A DNA stretch of 64,000 nt from NCBI GenBank assembly GCA_017848115.1, contig JAGAKZ010000021.1, positions 1-64,000 on the forward strand. The letters run 5' to 3'. Origin of the DNA: Oscillospiraceae bacterium. GTDB taxonomy: Bacteria; Bacillota; Clostridia; Oscillospirales; Ruminococcaceae. This document shows positions 1-9,147 of this stretch, piece after piece (the first letter of the stretch is position 1; each line of letters starts with the position of its first letter). The position numbers were made by a program, and so were the translations under genes. Under the pieces are notes generated by a model. It saw only the letters and a list, made by a program, of their open reading frames with translations. It ran no database searches and had not been told where the DNA came from.

Positions 1-113
1 CAAATGTTAAAGAATTAAAAAAAGTTCTTTCTGCTTTGGGGATTAATCTTGAACCAAAATTATTTTCTATATCCGAACTGAAAGCTATTAAAAAATCTGT
101 TAAAATCTTCTGA
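1..113 (+). CDS. 3' end of an unidentified gene
   Basis: The last 36 codons of a + strand gene enter from the left edge and end at TGA 111-113. The visible tail is lysine- and leucine-rich with a predicted helical character and has no motif I recognise. A strong terminator follows 30 bases later, which supports this being a real gene end rather than chance. The function cannot be told from this fragment. Confidence 0.55.
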   Translation, partial: NVKELKKVLSALGINLEPKLFSISELKAIKKSVKIF

Positions 114-144
114 ATATATGAATACAAAAAAATTATGAAATCAT

Positions 145-185
145 AGCCGTCAAACCCTGATTTTATAAGGGTTTGACGGCTTTTT
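145..185 (+). terminator. Rho-independent terminator
   Basis: A perfect 14-bp stem (145-158 pairing with 168-181) with a 9-base loop is followed by a run of T. It closes the partial gene at the left edge and insulates the tRNA-Ser gene downstream. Confidence 0.9.
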
Positions 186-201
186 AAGTGGCAAACTCGG
201 G

Positions 202-246
202 AAGTAAATGCAACAAGTATTTATTTCCAAGGTGCATTTACTTTGA
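202..246 (+). repeat. Inverted repeat with TGCATTTACTTTGA motif
   Basis: AAGTAAATGCA at 202-212 is the exact reverse complement of TGCATTTACTT at 233-243. The right arm extends to the 14-mer TGCATTTACTTTGA (233-246), which recurs in near-identical form twice upstream of the second tRNA cluster (43330-43343 and 43350-43363). It sits between a terminator and a tRNA promoter in both places. Its function is unknown; it could be a protein-binding site or the remnant of an intergenic repeat. Confidence 0.45.
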
Positions 247-290
247 CAATTAATTTAACAAATTGATATTTTATTTGTATGAAAAAACTA

Positions 291-319
291 TTGACAACTC
301 ATAAAAATTATGATATAAT
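291..319 (+). promoter_or_regulatory. Promoter of tRNA-Ser
   Basis: TTGACA (291-296) and TATAAT (314-319) are both perfect consensus boxes with a 17-base spacer, 36 bases before the tRNA. This is a textbook housekeeping sigma promoter for a stable RNA. Confidence 0.9.
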
Positions 320-355
320 ATTAAAGCGTTATTGATAAATAGCATATGTTTATAT

Positions 356-441
356 GGAGAGGTGTCCGAGTGGTTTAAGGAGCTGGTCTTGAAAACCAGT
401 GATCCCGCAAGGGACCGTGGGTTCGAATCCCACCCTCTCCG
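356..441 (+). tRNA. tRNA-Ser (anticodon UGA)
   Basis: The acceptor stem GGAGAGG/CCTCTCC, the T-loop GTTCGAATC and a long variable arm mark a class II tRNA. The anticodon loop CTTGAAA reads TGA, so it decodes UCA-type serine codons. The discriminator is G441 and the CCA end is not encoded. Its own promoter lies upstream and a terminator follows directly. The radical SAM cluster begins less than 100 bases downstream. tRNA-Ser genes are common integration sites, but I found no direct repeat of its 3' end elsewhere in the window. Confidence 0.95.
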
Positions 442-461
442 TTATTATTAAAAAATAAAAG

Positions 462-500
462 ACTCCGGTTTGCCTTGATTGCAAAGACCGGAGTTTTTTG
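462..500 (+). terminator. Terminator after tRNA-Ser
   Basis: ACTCCGGT (462-469) pairs with ACCGGAGT (487-494), with an inner TTGC/GCAA pairing, followed by a T run. It lies 36 bases before the first radical SAM gene, so the operon downstream needs its own promoter or read-through. I see no good -35/-10 pair between them; TACAAT at 505-510 lacks a matching -35. Confidence 0.85.
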
Positions 501-535
501 CTAATACAATACGTTTTAAGACAGAGGAAAACACA

Positions 536-1852
536 ATGAAAATAACATTCATAAGACTTAACATGTTTGAAAATATAAGTTCTGATGCAATGAAGCCGGT
601 TCTTTTCGGAATAATAAAAAATATTACTCCCAAAAAACATCAAATAGATTTTATAGACGAACGTGCGGAGAAGCTTCCTGAAAAGATAGATTCTGACATT
701 ATTGCTTTCTCTGTTGAAACCTTTACTGCCAAAAGAGCATACATACTCGCAAAAAAATACAAAACCCCGAAAAATATCATCGTCATGGGAGGTTTTCACG
801 CCTGCGTGATGAGTGATGAAATGCTGAATTTTGCTGATTCGGTGCTTATAGGCGATGCAGAAGATACGTGGAATGATTTTCTTGAAGACTGTGAAAAAAG
901 AACGCCTTTGAAAAAATATTTTTCCAAGGAAAATCTTCCTCTTGAAAGTTTTCATGAGGACACTTCTGTTTACAAACATAAATACTATGGGGTTGGCGTA
1001 TATCAGATATCAAGAGGCTGTAAGTTCAACTGTGATTTTTGTTCTATAAAAACTATGTACAAATGTGTCAGAAGAAAATCAGCAGATATGATAGCAGCAG
1101 AACTTGCGACTTCACGTGAAAAAATAATTTTTTTTGTAGACGATAATCTTTTTTACGATAAACAAAGTGCCATGCAGCTTTTCAAAAAAATTGCACCGCT
1201 TAAAAAGAAATGGGCTTGTCAGATAAGTATGGATGCCGCACAGGACGATGAGATACTTACCCAAATGAAAAATTCAGGCTGTTTTCTTGTCCTCATCGGC
1301 TTTGAAAGTCTGAATAAGGAAAGTCTCGGTCAGATGCATAAGTCAGCAAATATAAAAGCAGACTATGAAGCAACTATCAAACGCATATACAAGCACAGAA
1401 TGCTTATCTACGGAACTTTTGTTCTGGGGTGTGACGGAGATAACAGCGATGTTTTTGAACGAACACTTGATTTTGCAGTCAGAAACGGTATAGCTGTCAC
1501 AAACTTCAATCCGCTCATTCCTATGCCCGGAACAAGCGTATACGAAAAATTCAGTAAAGAAAACAGACTCCTGTATAAAAAATGGTGGATATCAGACAAA
1601 TACCATTACGGAGATACCGCTTTTATCCCCAAAAATATGACTCCCGATGAGCTTCATGACGGATGTCTCAGGATCAGAACCGAATTCTATTCTTTTAGTT
1701 GTATAATAAAAAGACTTTTTTCCAACCGTTCAAATTTTAGTCCCACTAATCTTTTGATTTTCCTTCTTGTAAACTTTATCTCAAGACGGGAAATACACAG
1801 AAAACAGGGACAGCTTCTTGGAGGGATCCTTAATGAAACTGACGTTGATTAA
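536..1852 (+). CDS. B12-binding-type radical SAM protein (1 of 4)
   Basis: A 438-residue enzyme of the cobalamin-binding radical SAM class. The N-terminal Rossmann-like half carries the VETFTAKRAY block and a GGFHA segment typical of the family's B12-binding domain. The central half has the CX3CX2C cluster motif (RGCKFNCDFC) that binds the 4Fe-4S/SAM pair, then the usual GFES block. The start is ATG 536, after an AGAGGA ribosome site; upstream in-frame codons fall inside the tRNA terminator. It overlaps the next gene by 20 bases. This family includes methylases and ring-forming enzymes, so the reaction cannot be named. It is paralogous to the products at 1833, 5439 and 6786. Confidence 0.85.
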   Translation: MKITFIRLNMFENISSDAMKPVLFGIIKNITPKKHQIDFIDERAEKLPEKIDSDIIAFSVETFTAKRAYILAKKYKTPKNIIVMGGFHACVMSDEMLNFADSVLIGDAEDTWNDFLEDCEKRTPLKKYFSKENLPLESFHEDTSVYKHKYYGVGVYQISRGCKFNCDFCSIKTMYKCVRRKSADMIAAELATSREKIIFFVDDNLFYDKQSAMQLFKKIAPLKKKWACQISMDAAQDDEILTQMKNSGCFLVLIGFESLNKESLGQMHKSANIKADYEATIKRIYKHRMLIYGTFVLGCDGDNSDVFERTLDFAVRNGIAVTNFNPLIPMPGTSVYEKFSKENRLLYKKWWISDKYHYGDTAFIPKNMTPDELHDGCLRIRTEFYSFSCIIKRLFSNRSNFSPTNLLIFLLVNFISRREIHRKQGQLLGGILNETDVD

Positions 1853-3179
1853 ACCAAATATAGGCAGACGCGAACACAGCCTTTATGTCGATGAAGCAAG
1901 AATGGAGCCTCTTGGGCTTGGAATACTTGCTGCACTCACACCTGAGGATATCGAGGTTGTTATGTATGATGACCGTATGGAACAGATACCATATGACGAA
2001 CCTACTGATATAGTAGCTATAACCGTTGAAACCTTTACCGCAAGAAGAGCGTATGAAATAAGTGACGAATACCGAAGAAGAGGTGTTGCAACAGTTATGG
2101 GAGGTATGCATGCAGTCCTGATTCCAGAAGAAGTTGCTGAACACTGTGACTGTGTTATATCAGGTGACGCAGAGCCTGTATGGGCGGATATGCTTGCAGA
2201 TTTCAGAAACGGCTGTCTGAAAAAACACTATATTCCCGTACAACCTGAATTTCCTCAGAAAAACATTATTGCAAGACGTGATATTTTTGAAGGTAAAGGA
2301 TACCTTCCTATAACGTTGTTACAGTTTTCAAGAGGATGCAGCCACAAGTGCAGTTTCTGCGCTTCATCAGTCTACTTCAAGGCACATCATTACTGCCGTC
2401 CTGTAGAAGACGTAGTAAAAGAAATAAAATCTCAGAAAAGAAAACTTTTGTTTTTTGTAGATGATAATATAGTATGCGACCGTAAAAAAGCAAAGGAACT
2501 TTTTAAGGCGCTTATCCCACTCAAAATAAAATGGGTAAGTCAGGGAAGTCTTGATATGCTCGAAGATGATGAACTTATGCGCCTCATGGTCAGAAGCGGA
2601 TGTCTGGGACTTGTAATAGGCTTTGAATCTATCACGCCTGACTGTATAAATGAAATGAAAAAATATACAAACAGGAAAGCTGCCGGAGACCTTTACAGTA
2701 CTGAAATAAAAAAACTACGAAAATGGGGTCTTCAGACATGGGCAGCTTTTACTGTAGGACACGACAGTGATACAATGGAAAGCATAAAAGCAACTTGCGA
2801 TTTTGCTATAAAAAACAAATTTACATTTGCAGCATTCAATATCCTTATGCCTTATCCCAACACCCCGTTGTACGAAAAAATGCAGAAAGAAGGACGTCTG
2901 CTTTATGACGGAAAATGGTGGCTCCATGAGGATTATAGATTCAACTATGCAAGTATAGTTCCGAAAAATATGACTCCTGATGAACTTACGGACATATCTT
3001 TCAGATGTCGCAGTCGTTTCAACAGTCCCTGGTCTATCTTTACAAGAGCTTTGGAATTGCATACAAATATGCGCACACCATACAGATTTGGGACATATCT
3101 GATATATAACCCACTTTTCAGAAAAGAGGTTTTCAAAAAACAGGGAATGAGATTCGGACTTGAGGAAAAGAAGGAGTGA
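1833..3179 (+). CDS. B12-binding-type radical SAM protein (2 of 4)
   Basis: 448 residues with the same layout as its upstream neighbour: an N-terminal B12-domain-like region with VETFTARRAY and GGMHA blocks, a radical SAM core with RGCSHKCSFC (CX3CX2C), and GFES. The C-terminal segment carrying the FNILMPYPNTPLYEK block is shared across three of the four paralogues. The start is ATG 1833, seven bases after GGAGGG; it sits inside the 3' end of the first gene, so translation is probably coupled. The presence of four diverged copies in one operon suggests successive steps on one molecule rather than redundancy (inference). Confidence 0.85.
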   Translation: MKLTLIKPNIGRREHSLYVDEARMEPLGLGILAALTPEDIEVVMYDDRMEQIPYDEPTDIVAITVETFTARRAYEISDEYRRRGVATVMGGMHAVLIPEEVAEHCDCVISGDAEPVWADMLADFRNGCLKKHYIPVQPEFPQKNIIARRDIFEGKGYLPITLLQFSRGCSHKCSFCASSVYFKAHHYCRPVEDVVKEIKSQKRKLLFFVDDNIVCDRKKAKELFKALIPLKIKWVSQGSLDMLEDDELMRLMVRSGCLGLVIGFESITPDCINEMKKYTNRKAAGDLYSTEIKKLRKWGLQTWAAFTVGHDSDTMESIKATCDFAIKNKFTFAAFNILMPYPNTPLYEKMQKEGRLLYDGKWWLHEDYRFNYASIVPKNMTPDELTDISFRCRSRFNSPWSIFTRALELHTNMRTPYRFGTYLIYNPLFRKEVFKKQGMRFGLEEKKE

Positions 3180-3183
3180 TATT

Positions 3184-3882
3184 ATGCTTAAAGGAACTAT
3201 AAAACCTGTAGACAAATTCAGTCAGGAAGAAATAGCTTCTATGTACAGTCTTATGGCACAGTTTTATGATAATACTGATGAGGATGTTTTCAGACGTGAT
3301 TTTTATGACAAGGACTATTGTCTGGTGCTACAGGACGAAAATGCTGTCATTGTCGGCTTTACTACCCAAAAAGTAATAGCTGTTGATGTGGAAGGACGGA
3401 CAGTACACGGAGTTTTTTCGGGAGACACAATAATTCATAAGGATCACTGGGGCGAAACAGAGCTTTTCAGAGTGTGGGCAAGATTCTGGTTTGACTATGC
3501 TGAAAAGTACGATGAATTTTACTGGTTCCTTATCTGTAAAGGCTATAAAACGTACCGCATTCTGCCGGTGTTCTGGGAACACTTTTATCCTGATTACCGT
3601 AGAGAAACACCTTCCTACGAAAAAAAGATAATCGATGCCTATGCAAGTGCTTTGTATCCTGACGAATATAATCCCGAAAGTGGTGTTATAGAATACAAGT
3701 CACAAAAGGACCGGCTAAAGTCAGGCGTTTCTGATATCGGAGAACATGAAATGAAAAACAAGGATATTGCATTTTTCTGCAATGCAAATCCAGGACATAC
3801 AGTCGGAAATGATATAGCGTGTCTTGCCCGTATAAACAGAACATATATGAAAAAACGTACTGAAAGGCTGTTGTTCGGATGA
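3184..3882 (+). CDS. GNAT-like acyltransferase, uncharacterised
   Basis: 232 residues. The first 150 residues have the strand-helix pattern of a GNAT fold: an IVGFTTQKV strand pair, a central GVFSGDTIIHKDH segment where GNAT proteins carry the acyl-CoA loop, then FYWFLICKGYKTYRILP. The canonical R/Q-x-x-G-x-G/A loop is not clear, so the assignment is structural and tentative. It starts at ATG 3184 after AAGGAG, four bases downstream of the second radical SAM gene. Its last four bases overlap the GH3-like gene (ATGA). The context suggests it loads or transfers an acyl group for the cluster product. It could also be a diverged GNAT with a lost active site. Confidence 0.55.
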   Translation: MLKGTIKPVDKFSQEEIASMYSLMAQFYDNTDEDVFRRDFYDKDYCLVLQDENAVIVGFTTQKVIAVDVEGRTVHGVFSGDTIIHKDHWGETELFRVWARFWFDYAEKYDEFYWFLICKGYKTYRILPVFWEHFYPDYRRETPSYEKKIIDAYASALYPDEYNPESGVIEYKSQKDRLKSGVSDIGEHEMKNKDIAFFCNANPGHTVGNDIACLARINRTYMKKRTERLLFG

Positions 3883-5396
3883 GCCTTGTATGCAGATTTT
3901 TAAACGGAATATGTCAGTTACTTTATTATAGTGAATACAGACGCTTTTTAGCATCATGTGATATAAAAAAAGTACAGGAAAAATACCTCACAAAGCTTCT
4001 TGACAAAAACAAGAACACTGTTTACGGAAAAAAATGTAATTTTGAAAATATAAAAAACTATGAGGATTTTGTAAAAAATGTTCCTCTTACAGTATACGAA
4101 GACTACGAGCCATATATAGAAGCTATGGCAAACGGTGAGAAAAATATTCTGACGTCACAAAAACTGAAACTTTTTGAGCTGACGAGCGGTTCATCGGGTG
4201 GAAAGAAAATGATACCATATACAAAATCACTAAGTCATGAGTTTTTACGTGGAATAAAGCCATGGTTATATGATATCGGAAAATCAATACGCAAATCATC
4301 ATACGGGAAAAGCTACTGGTCAATAACACCTGTCACTGAAGGGAAAAGTTTTACAAAAGGCGGTATTTCCGTTGGTTTTGAAGAGGACTCAGAATATTTC
4401 GGAGCAATCGCAAGAACTGTTATGAATAAGTTGTTTGCTGTTGATTCAAGTGTAAAATTTTCTGAAGATATGCAGGATTTTTATTTTAAAACAGCTTCAC
4501 AGCTTATATGCTGTCGTGAACTTTCACTTATATCAGTATGGAATCCTACATTTCTCACTATCCTATGTGATTTTATAAGTGAAAATACTCAAAAGCTCTC
4601 GGCTTTATTGCCTGTTAAACACAGAGAAACCTTTCTTTTGGCGGTATCTGAAAAACGATTCGACAAAGTATTTCCAAATCTTGCAGTGATAAGCTGCTGG
4701 GCAGACGGAAGTGCCGCAGATTATGTACCCCAGCTTCAAAGACTGTTTCCGGGAGTCTTGATCCAGCCTAAAGGAATCCTTGCTACAGAGTGTTTTATAT
4801 CTTTTCCGCTTTGCGGAGAAGACGGAAGCAGGCTTAGCGTTTATTCTCATTTTTTTGAGTTTCGCAGTATGACAGACGGACAGATAGTAACTGCTGACAG
4901 ACTTACCGAAGGCGAATATGAAATCATAGTAACTACAGGCGGAGGTTTTTACAGATACTGTATAGGTGATATAATCAAAGTTTTAAAAGTTTTCAAAGAC
5001 AGACCTCCGCTTATAAGATTTTTAAGAAGAAACGGTATATCAGTCGATATGTTCGGCGAAAAGCTTACTGAAGATTTTGTACGCAATGTATGTATAAAAC
5101 TCGGTATTTCAGAAAATTTCTGTATGCTTGCTCCTGATAATAACCGTTATTGTCTGTATACAGATTCAGAAAAAATATCCGGGGATGAACTTGATACTAT
5201 GTTATGTGAAAGCTATCACTATAACTACTGTCGCAAACTCGGACAGCTTAATAAGGCAGAAGTAAAAGTAGTCAGCAAAGACCCTGCAAAAACCTATATA
5301 GAACGGCTCACATCAGAAGGCATGAGGGCCGGAAATATAAAGCCATCATATCTCAGCGCAAAAAAAGACTGGGAAAAATACTTTGAATTACAGTAA
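3879..5396 (+). CDS. GH3-like acyl-adenylating amide synthetase
   Basis: 505 residues resembling the GH3 (auxin-responsive promoter) family of adenylate-forming enzymes. Visible signatures are the P-loop-like TSGSSGGKKMIPYTK around residues 101-115, the GGGFYRYCIGDII block and FGEKLTEDF, which match the ATP/acyl-adenylate-binding blocks of the family. Plant GH3 enzymes activate a carboxylic acid as acyl-AMP and join it to an amino acid. Bacterial members are mostly uncharacterised and occur in biosynthetic clusters. The start overlaps the acyltransferase stop by four bases. Here it probably activates a carboxylate made or modified by the radical SAM enzymes and forms an amide; substrates are unknown. 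Confidence 0.8.
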   Translation: MSLVCRFLNGICQLLYYSEYRRFLASCDIKKVQEKYLTKLLDKNKNTVYGKKCNFENIKNYEDFVKNVPLTVYEDYEPYIEAMANGEKNILTSQKLKLFELTSGSSGGKKMIPYTKSLSHEFLRGIKPWLYDIGKSIRKSSYGKSYWSITPVTEGKSFTKGGISVGFEEDSEYFGAIARTVMNKLFAVDSSVKFSEDMQDFYFKTASQLICCRELSLISVWNPTFLTILCDFISENTQKLSALLPVKHRETFLLAVSEKRFDKVFPNLAVISCWADGSAADYVPQLQRLFPGVLIQPKGILATECFISFPLCGEDGSRLSVYSHFFEFRSMTDGQIVTADRLTEGEYEIIVTTGGGFYRYCIGDIIKVLKVFKDRPPLIRFLRRNGISVDMFGEKLTEDFVRNVCIKLGISENFCMLAPDNNRYCLYTDSEKISGDELDTMLCESYHYNYCRKLGQLNKAEVKVVSKDPAKTYIERLTSEGMRAGNIKPSYLSAKKDWEKYFELQ

Positions 5397-5438
5397 ATAT
5401 AAAAAAACGATATATTACTGAAAGGGATGAATGGAAAG

Positions 5439-6773
5439 ATGATAAAAATAGCTTTGCTTGCACCGGCAGGCGCCATGCACAGATACTCGGGAAGCTTCGG
5501 AAAATCACTGCACTATGCACCGCTTACACTTACCACTCTTGCAGCACTTGTTCCTGAAGATGTAGACGCTGAGGTTGTTATTTATGATGAGACCGCAGAA
5601 AAAATTCCGCTTGATATAGACGCAGAACTTATTGGTATAACCTGTATTACAGGTACTGCTCCCCGATGCTATGCATATGCAGATTATTTCCGTAAAAAAG
5701 GAAAGACAGTCATGCTTGGAGGCGTTCACCCGTCAATGCTTCCAAATGAAGCAGCAGAACACGCAGATGTTGTGTTTACAGGATTTTCTGAACAGACATT
5801 TCCACAGTTTATCCGTGATTATGCCAAGGGCAGTTATCAGAAGTTCTACCATCAGAACAGTGACTACACTATAGAGGGAAAACCTGTTCCCCGAAGAGAA
5901 CTCCTGAAGTCCAAACGGTATATCACTACAAAAACCGTAGAAGCTATACGTGGTTGCTGTCATACATGTACTTTCTGTGCGTATCCGGCTGCGTTTGGCA
6001 AGCACGTCTGGAAACGTCCTGTAAAAGAAGTAGTAGCGGAGATAGAGGCACTTGATACAAAACATGTATTGTTTCCTGATGTAAATCTTATTACGGACAG
6101 GTCCTATGCAATAGAGCTTTTTACTGCTCTTATCCCTCTTAAAGTAATATGGCTCGGACTTGTTACATCTTCTGTCGGAATCGATGATGAACTTATGACC
6201 GTATTCAGAAAAAGCGGATGTCGCGGACTTCTGATAGGTTTTGAATCAATAACACAGGAGTCACAAAAATATATTCACAAGGGAGTCAATAAGGTAGACA
6301 GTTATGTTACACTTATGGAAAAGCTCCATGACAACGGCATTCTTGTCCAGGGTTGCTTTGCATTTGGCGGCGATGAAGAAGATGAAAGCGTTTTTGACCG
6401 TACTGTTGAAATGATAATAAAAGCAAAGATAGACCTCCCGCGTTATTCTATACTTACACCTTTTCCGCAGACCGGTTACTACAAACAGCTGGAAGCTGAA
6501 GGACGAATAACAGAACATAACTGGGCTATGTATGATGTACAGCACTGTGTTTTCAAGCCTAAACTTATGACAGCCAAACAGCTTGAAGAAGGAACAGACC
6601 GTGCGTGGAGAACTACATATTCAAATATAAACATTCTTAAAAGACTTGCACCGTTTAATCACAGTCCTTGGCTTTCGCTTCCTCTTAACCTTGGCTACAA
6701 GGGATATGCTGACAAATGGCACAAGTTCACAAGAGATGTTATGTGTGATAATTCGGATATACCTGTACTATAA
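5439..6773 (+). CDS. B12-binding-type radical SAM protein (3 of 4)
   Basis: 444 residues, the most divergent of the four paralogues: the VETFTA block is replaced by ITCITGTAPRCY, though the GGVHPSMLPNE segment and RGCCHTCTFC (CX3CX2C) remain, with GFES at mid-protein. The start could be ATG 5427 or ATG 5439. I chose 5439 because AAAGGG (5421-5426) abuts 5427 with no spacing, and the paralogues begin with a strand right after the first residue. It lies 42 bases after the GH3-like gene and 12 bases before the fourth radical SAM gene. The divergence implies a different step or substrate. Confidence 0.85.
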   Translation: MIKIALLAPAGAMHRYSGSFGKSLHYAPLTLTTLAALVPEDVDAEVVIYDETAEKIPLDIDAELIGITCITGTAPRCYAYADYFRKKGKTVMLGGVHPSMLPNEAAEHADVVFTGFSEQTFPQFIRDYAKGSYQKFYHQNSDYTIEGKPVPRRELLKSKRYITTKTVEAIRGCCHTCTFCAYPAAFGKHVWKRPVKEVVAEIEALDTKHVLFPDVNLITDRSYAIELFTALIPLKVIWLGLVTSSVGIDDELMTVFRKSGCRGLLIGFESITQESQKYIHKGVNKVDSYVTLMEKLHDNGILVQGCFAFGGDEEDESVFDRTVEMIIKAKIDLPRYSILTPFPQTGYYKQLEAEGRITEHNWAMYDVQHCVFKPKLMTAKQLEEGTDRAWRTTYSNINILKRLAPFNHSPWLSLPLNLGYKGYADKWHKFTRDVMCDNSDIPVL

Positions 6774-6785
6774 GAGGGCTTTAAC

Positions 6786-8117
6786 ATGAAAATAAGTTTT
6801 ATTCTTCCGGCAATAGGAAAAAAACCGGGCAAAAAATATATAGGCACATGGAAAATGGAGCCTCTGACTATAGCAGTGCTTAAAGCACTGACACCAGAAG
6901 GCGTGGAAACAGAACTTTTTGATGACCGTATAGAACTTATAGACTATGATACAAAAACAGATCTTGTTTCTATTACAGTTGAAACCTATACAGCAAAGAG
7001 AAGCTACCAAATAGCAGAAAAATTCAGAGCAAGAGGAATACCTGTAATAATGGGTGGCTATCATGTAACGTTGTGCCCTGAAGAAGCGACAGAATACTGT
7101 GATGCAGTAATAATCGGAAATGCCGAAACAGTATGGAATGATGTTATAAAAGACGCTGAAAATAAAACACTAAAAAAAATATATCATGGTGGAGTAGGAG
7201 AATATACTGTCCGTCCTGACAAGAGCATTTTTAAGGGAAAAAAATATCTTCCTGTATCTCTCGTGGAAACAGGACGCGGATGCTGTCACAGCTGTGAATT
7301 CTGCTCTATATCCAAGTTTTACTGCAGTAAATATTATTGTCGTGAACACAGTCTTGTTGTTGATGATATAAAAAATTCTCCTCACAAATATACTTTCCTT
7401 GTTGATGACAATCTTGTTGCTGATCACAATAATGCTATGAGTCTTTTTGAAGATATAACACCACTCGGAATAAAATGGGCCGGTCAGGGAACTCTGTCCA
7501 TGGCAAAGAACGAAAAACTTCTTAAAGCTATGAAAAAAAGTGGATGTGAGATAATTCTGATAGGTTTTGAAAGTCTTAACAAAGAAAACCTTGAACAGAT
7601 GAACAAATCCTTCAACTACGCTATGGGAGAACGTGATGAACTTGTAAAGCGTATTCATGATGCAGGTATAGGGATCTATGCAACGTTTGTTTTTGGTTAT
7701 GATAATGACAATGAAAAAACAGTAAACGATGCTCTTGAGTTTGCAAAAAAACATAATTTTTATACAGCAGCGTTCAATCACCTTCTACCTTTTCCAAATA
7801 CAGCACTGTATGACAGACTAAAAGCTGACAACAGACTGATATACGACAAATGGTGGCTGGAAGACGGATACAACTATGGCGAACTTGCTTTTCATCCCAA
7901 ACTTGTAACCGCAGAAAAAATGAGTATGCTTTGCCGTGATGCAAGAAAAGCGTTTTCTTCGCCTCGTACAGTTATAAACAGAGGCTTTGCATCTCTTGGC
8001 AGAACAAGTCCGCTTATGTGGGGGCTTTTTTGGGGAATGAACCTGCGTCTTGGCGAAGAAATTGACCAGAAAATGAACGTCCCGATCGGAGAAAACCTTG
8101 ATGAACTTCCAAAGTAA
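6786..8117 (+). CDS. B12-binding-type radical SAM protein (4 of 4)
   Basis: 443 residues, close in layout to copies 1 and 2: VETYTAKRSY and GGYHVTLCPEE in the N-terminal B12-type domain, RGCCHSCEFC (CX3CX2C) in the radical SAM core, GFESLNKENL, and the shared FNHLLPFPNTALYDR block. GAGGG lies eight bases before ATG 6786. The 3' end overlaps the next gene by 17 bases. The family uses SAM and cobalamin for methyl transfer or radical rearrangements on unactivated carbon; the actual chemistry is unknown. Confidence 0.85.
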   Translation: MKISFILPAIGKKPGKKYIGTWKMEPLTIAVLKALTPEGVETELFDDRIELIDYDTKTDLVSITVETYTAKRSYQIAEKFRARGIPVIMGGYHVTLCPEEATEYCDAVIIGNAETVWNDVIKDAENKTLKKIYHGGVGEYTVRPDKSIFKGKKYLPVSLVETGRGCCHSCEFCSISKFYCSKYYCREHSLVVDDIKNSPHKYTFLVDDNLVADHNNAMSLFEDITPLGIKWAGQGTLSMAKNEKLLKAMKKSGCEIILIGFESLNKENLEQMNKSFNYAMGERDELVKRIHDAGIGIYATFVFGYDNDNEKTVNDALEFAKKHNFYTAAFNHLLPFPNTALYDRLKADNRLIYDKWWLEDGYNYGELAFHPKLVTAEKMSMLCRDARKAFSSPRTVINRGFASLGRTSPLMWGLFWGMNLRLGEEIDQKMNVPIGENLDELPK

Positions 8118-9132
8118 CAGATACACCCTAAGATTTGCCGACAGCAATGATGACAGCGGAATAAAAGAAATATTTCTCAGCGGAAGCTTTGACGGTGGGA
8201 TGAACATACAGTATCTTCGTGACCCCTCTCCATATGACTCCTTCTTAGCGGACGGAGACAAAGCAAATATCATCGTAGCTGTTGATAATAAAATTGACAG
8301 AATTATTGCGCTCGGAGGCGCTGTTATCAGACACGAATATGTAAACGGCGTAAGAGAAAAATGTGCATATATGACCGGTCTCAAAGTTCATCCTGATTAT
8401 CAAAGAAAAGTAACATTTATAGCAAAAGCATACAGCCTTCTGAAAAATTCAATATCAGACTGCCGTTATGTATACACCACGGTTCTTGACGATAACAAAG
8501 ACGCGGTTGCACTATTTGAAAAAAAACATAAAAATATGCCAGAATACAGATATCTCGGACATTACACGACATACTGCCTTCATGGCGGAAAAAAAATTCT
8601 TGAGCTTGAAAAAAACAACACTGACGGTTTTAATGACCTTATAGAAAAATATTTTTCAAAACAAAGTTTTGTTCCATGTGATCCTGACTACAGAGGTTTC
8701 GGAGAAAAAAATTTTTTTTGCTTAAGAGAAAACGGTAAAATCATTGCTTCATGCTTTGTAGGAAACCAACAGGCACTTAAACAATACAAAATGTGCGGAT
8801 ATAACGGCATTTACAGGATCTTGTCAAAATTTCCGACATCTCTTATAGGTTATCCGTCGTTTCCAAAACCCGACAGTATAATTAACCACGGCGTTATATC
8901 ATACCTGTACATAAAAGATAATGATAAAAAACTGTGTTCTGATTTTTTGAGAACAGTTGCATCAGAAGCAGGTTTTTCTCTTCTGATATGGGGCGGATTT
9001 GAAAACAATCCACTCTGCAAAGCTATGGACAAGATGAAGACTGTACACTACGGAAGCCGACTTTATTCTGTAGTATGGGATAAGTATGAAGAAATAAACG
9101 GAACTATAGGAGTAGAAGCGTCACTTCTGTAA
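8101..9132 (+). CDS. GNAT-type N-acetyltransferase, two-domain
   Basis: 343 residues. The N-terminal half is a GNAT domain: TLRFADSNDDSGIKEIF as the first strand and helix, MTGLKVHPDYQRKVTF in the position of the acetyl-CoA loop, then YVYTTVLDDNKDAVALFEKK, the usual last strand and helix. The acyl-CoA loop has lost the glycine pattern (QRKV instead of Q/R-G-x-G). The C-terminal half (residues 190-343) looks like a second, degenerate GNAT-like repeat. ATG 8101 is inside the preceding gene and GGAG sits nine bases upstream. It is the last gene before a strong terminator, so it closes the operon. Confidence 0.7.
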   Translation: MNFQSNRYTLRFADSNDDSGIKEIFLSGSFDGGMNIQYLRDPSPYDSFLADGDKANIIVAVDNKIDRIIALGGAVIRHEYVNGVREKCAYMTGLKVHPDYQRKVTFIAKAYSLLKNSISDCRYVYTTVLDDNKDAVALFEKKHKNMPEYRYLGHYTTYCLHGGKKILELEKNNTDGFNDLIEKYFSKQSFVPCDPDYRGFGEKNFFCLRENGKIIASCFVGNQQALKQYKMCGYNGIYRILSKFPTSLIGYPSFPKPDSIINHGVISYLYIKDNDKKLCSDFLRTVASEAGFSLLIWGGFENNPLCKAMDKMKTVHYGSRLYSVVWDKYEEINGTIGVEASLL

Positions 9133-9147
9133 TAATCTATACAAAAC

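Noticed and set aside
356-441. tRNA-Ser as an island attachment site for the radical SAM operon
   Set aside because: No direct repeat of the tRNA 3' end, no integrase gene and no clear change in base composition were found in the window.
1109-1124. TTCACGTGAA core resembling parS inside the first radical SAM gene
   Set aside because: Flanking positions have at least four mismatches to the parS consensus and the codons (TSREK) explain it.
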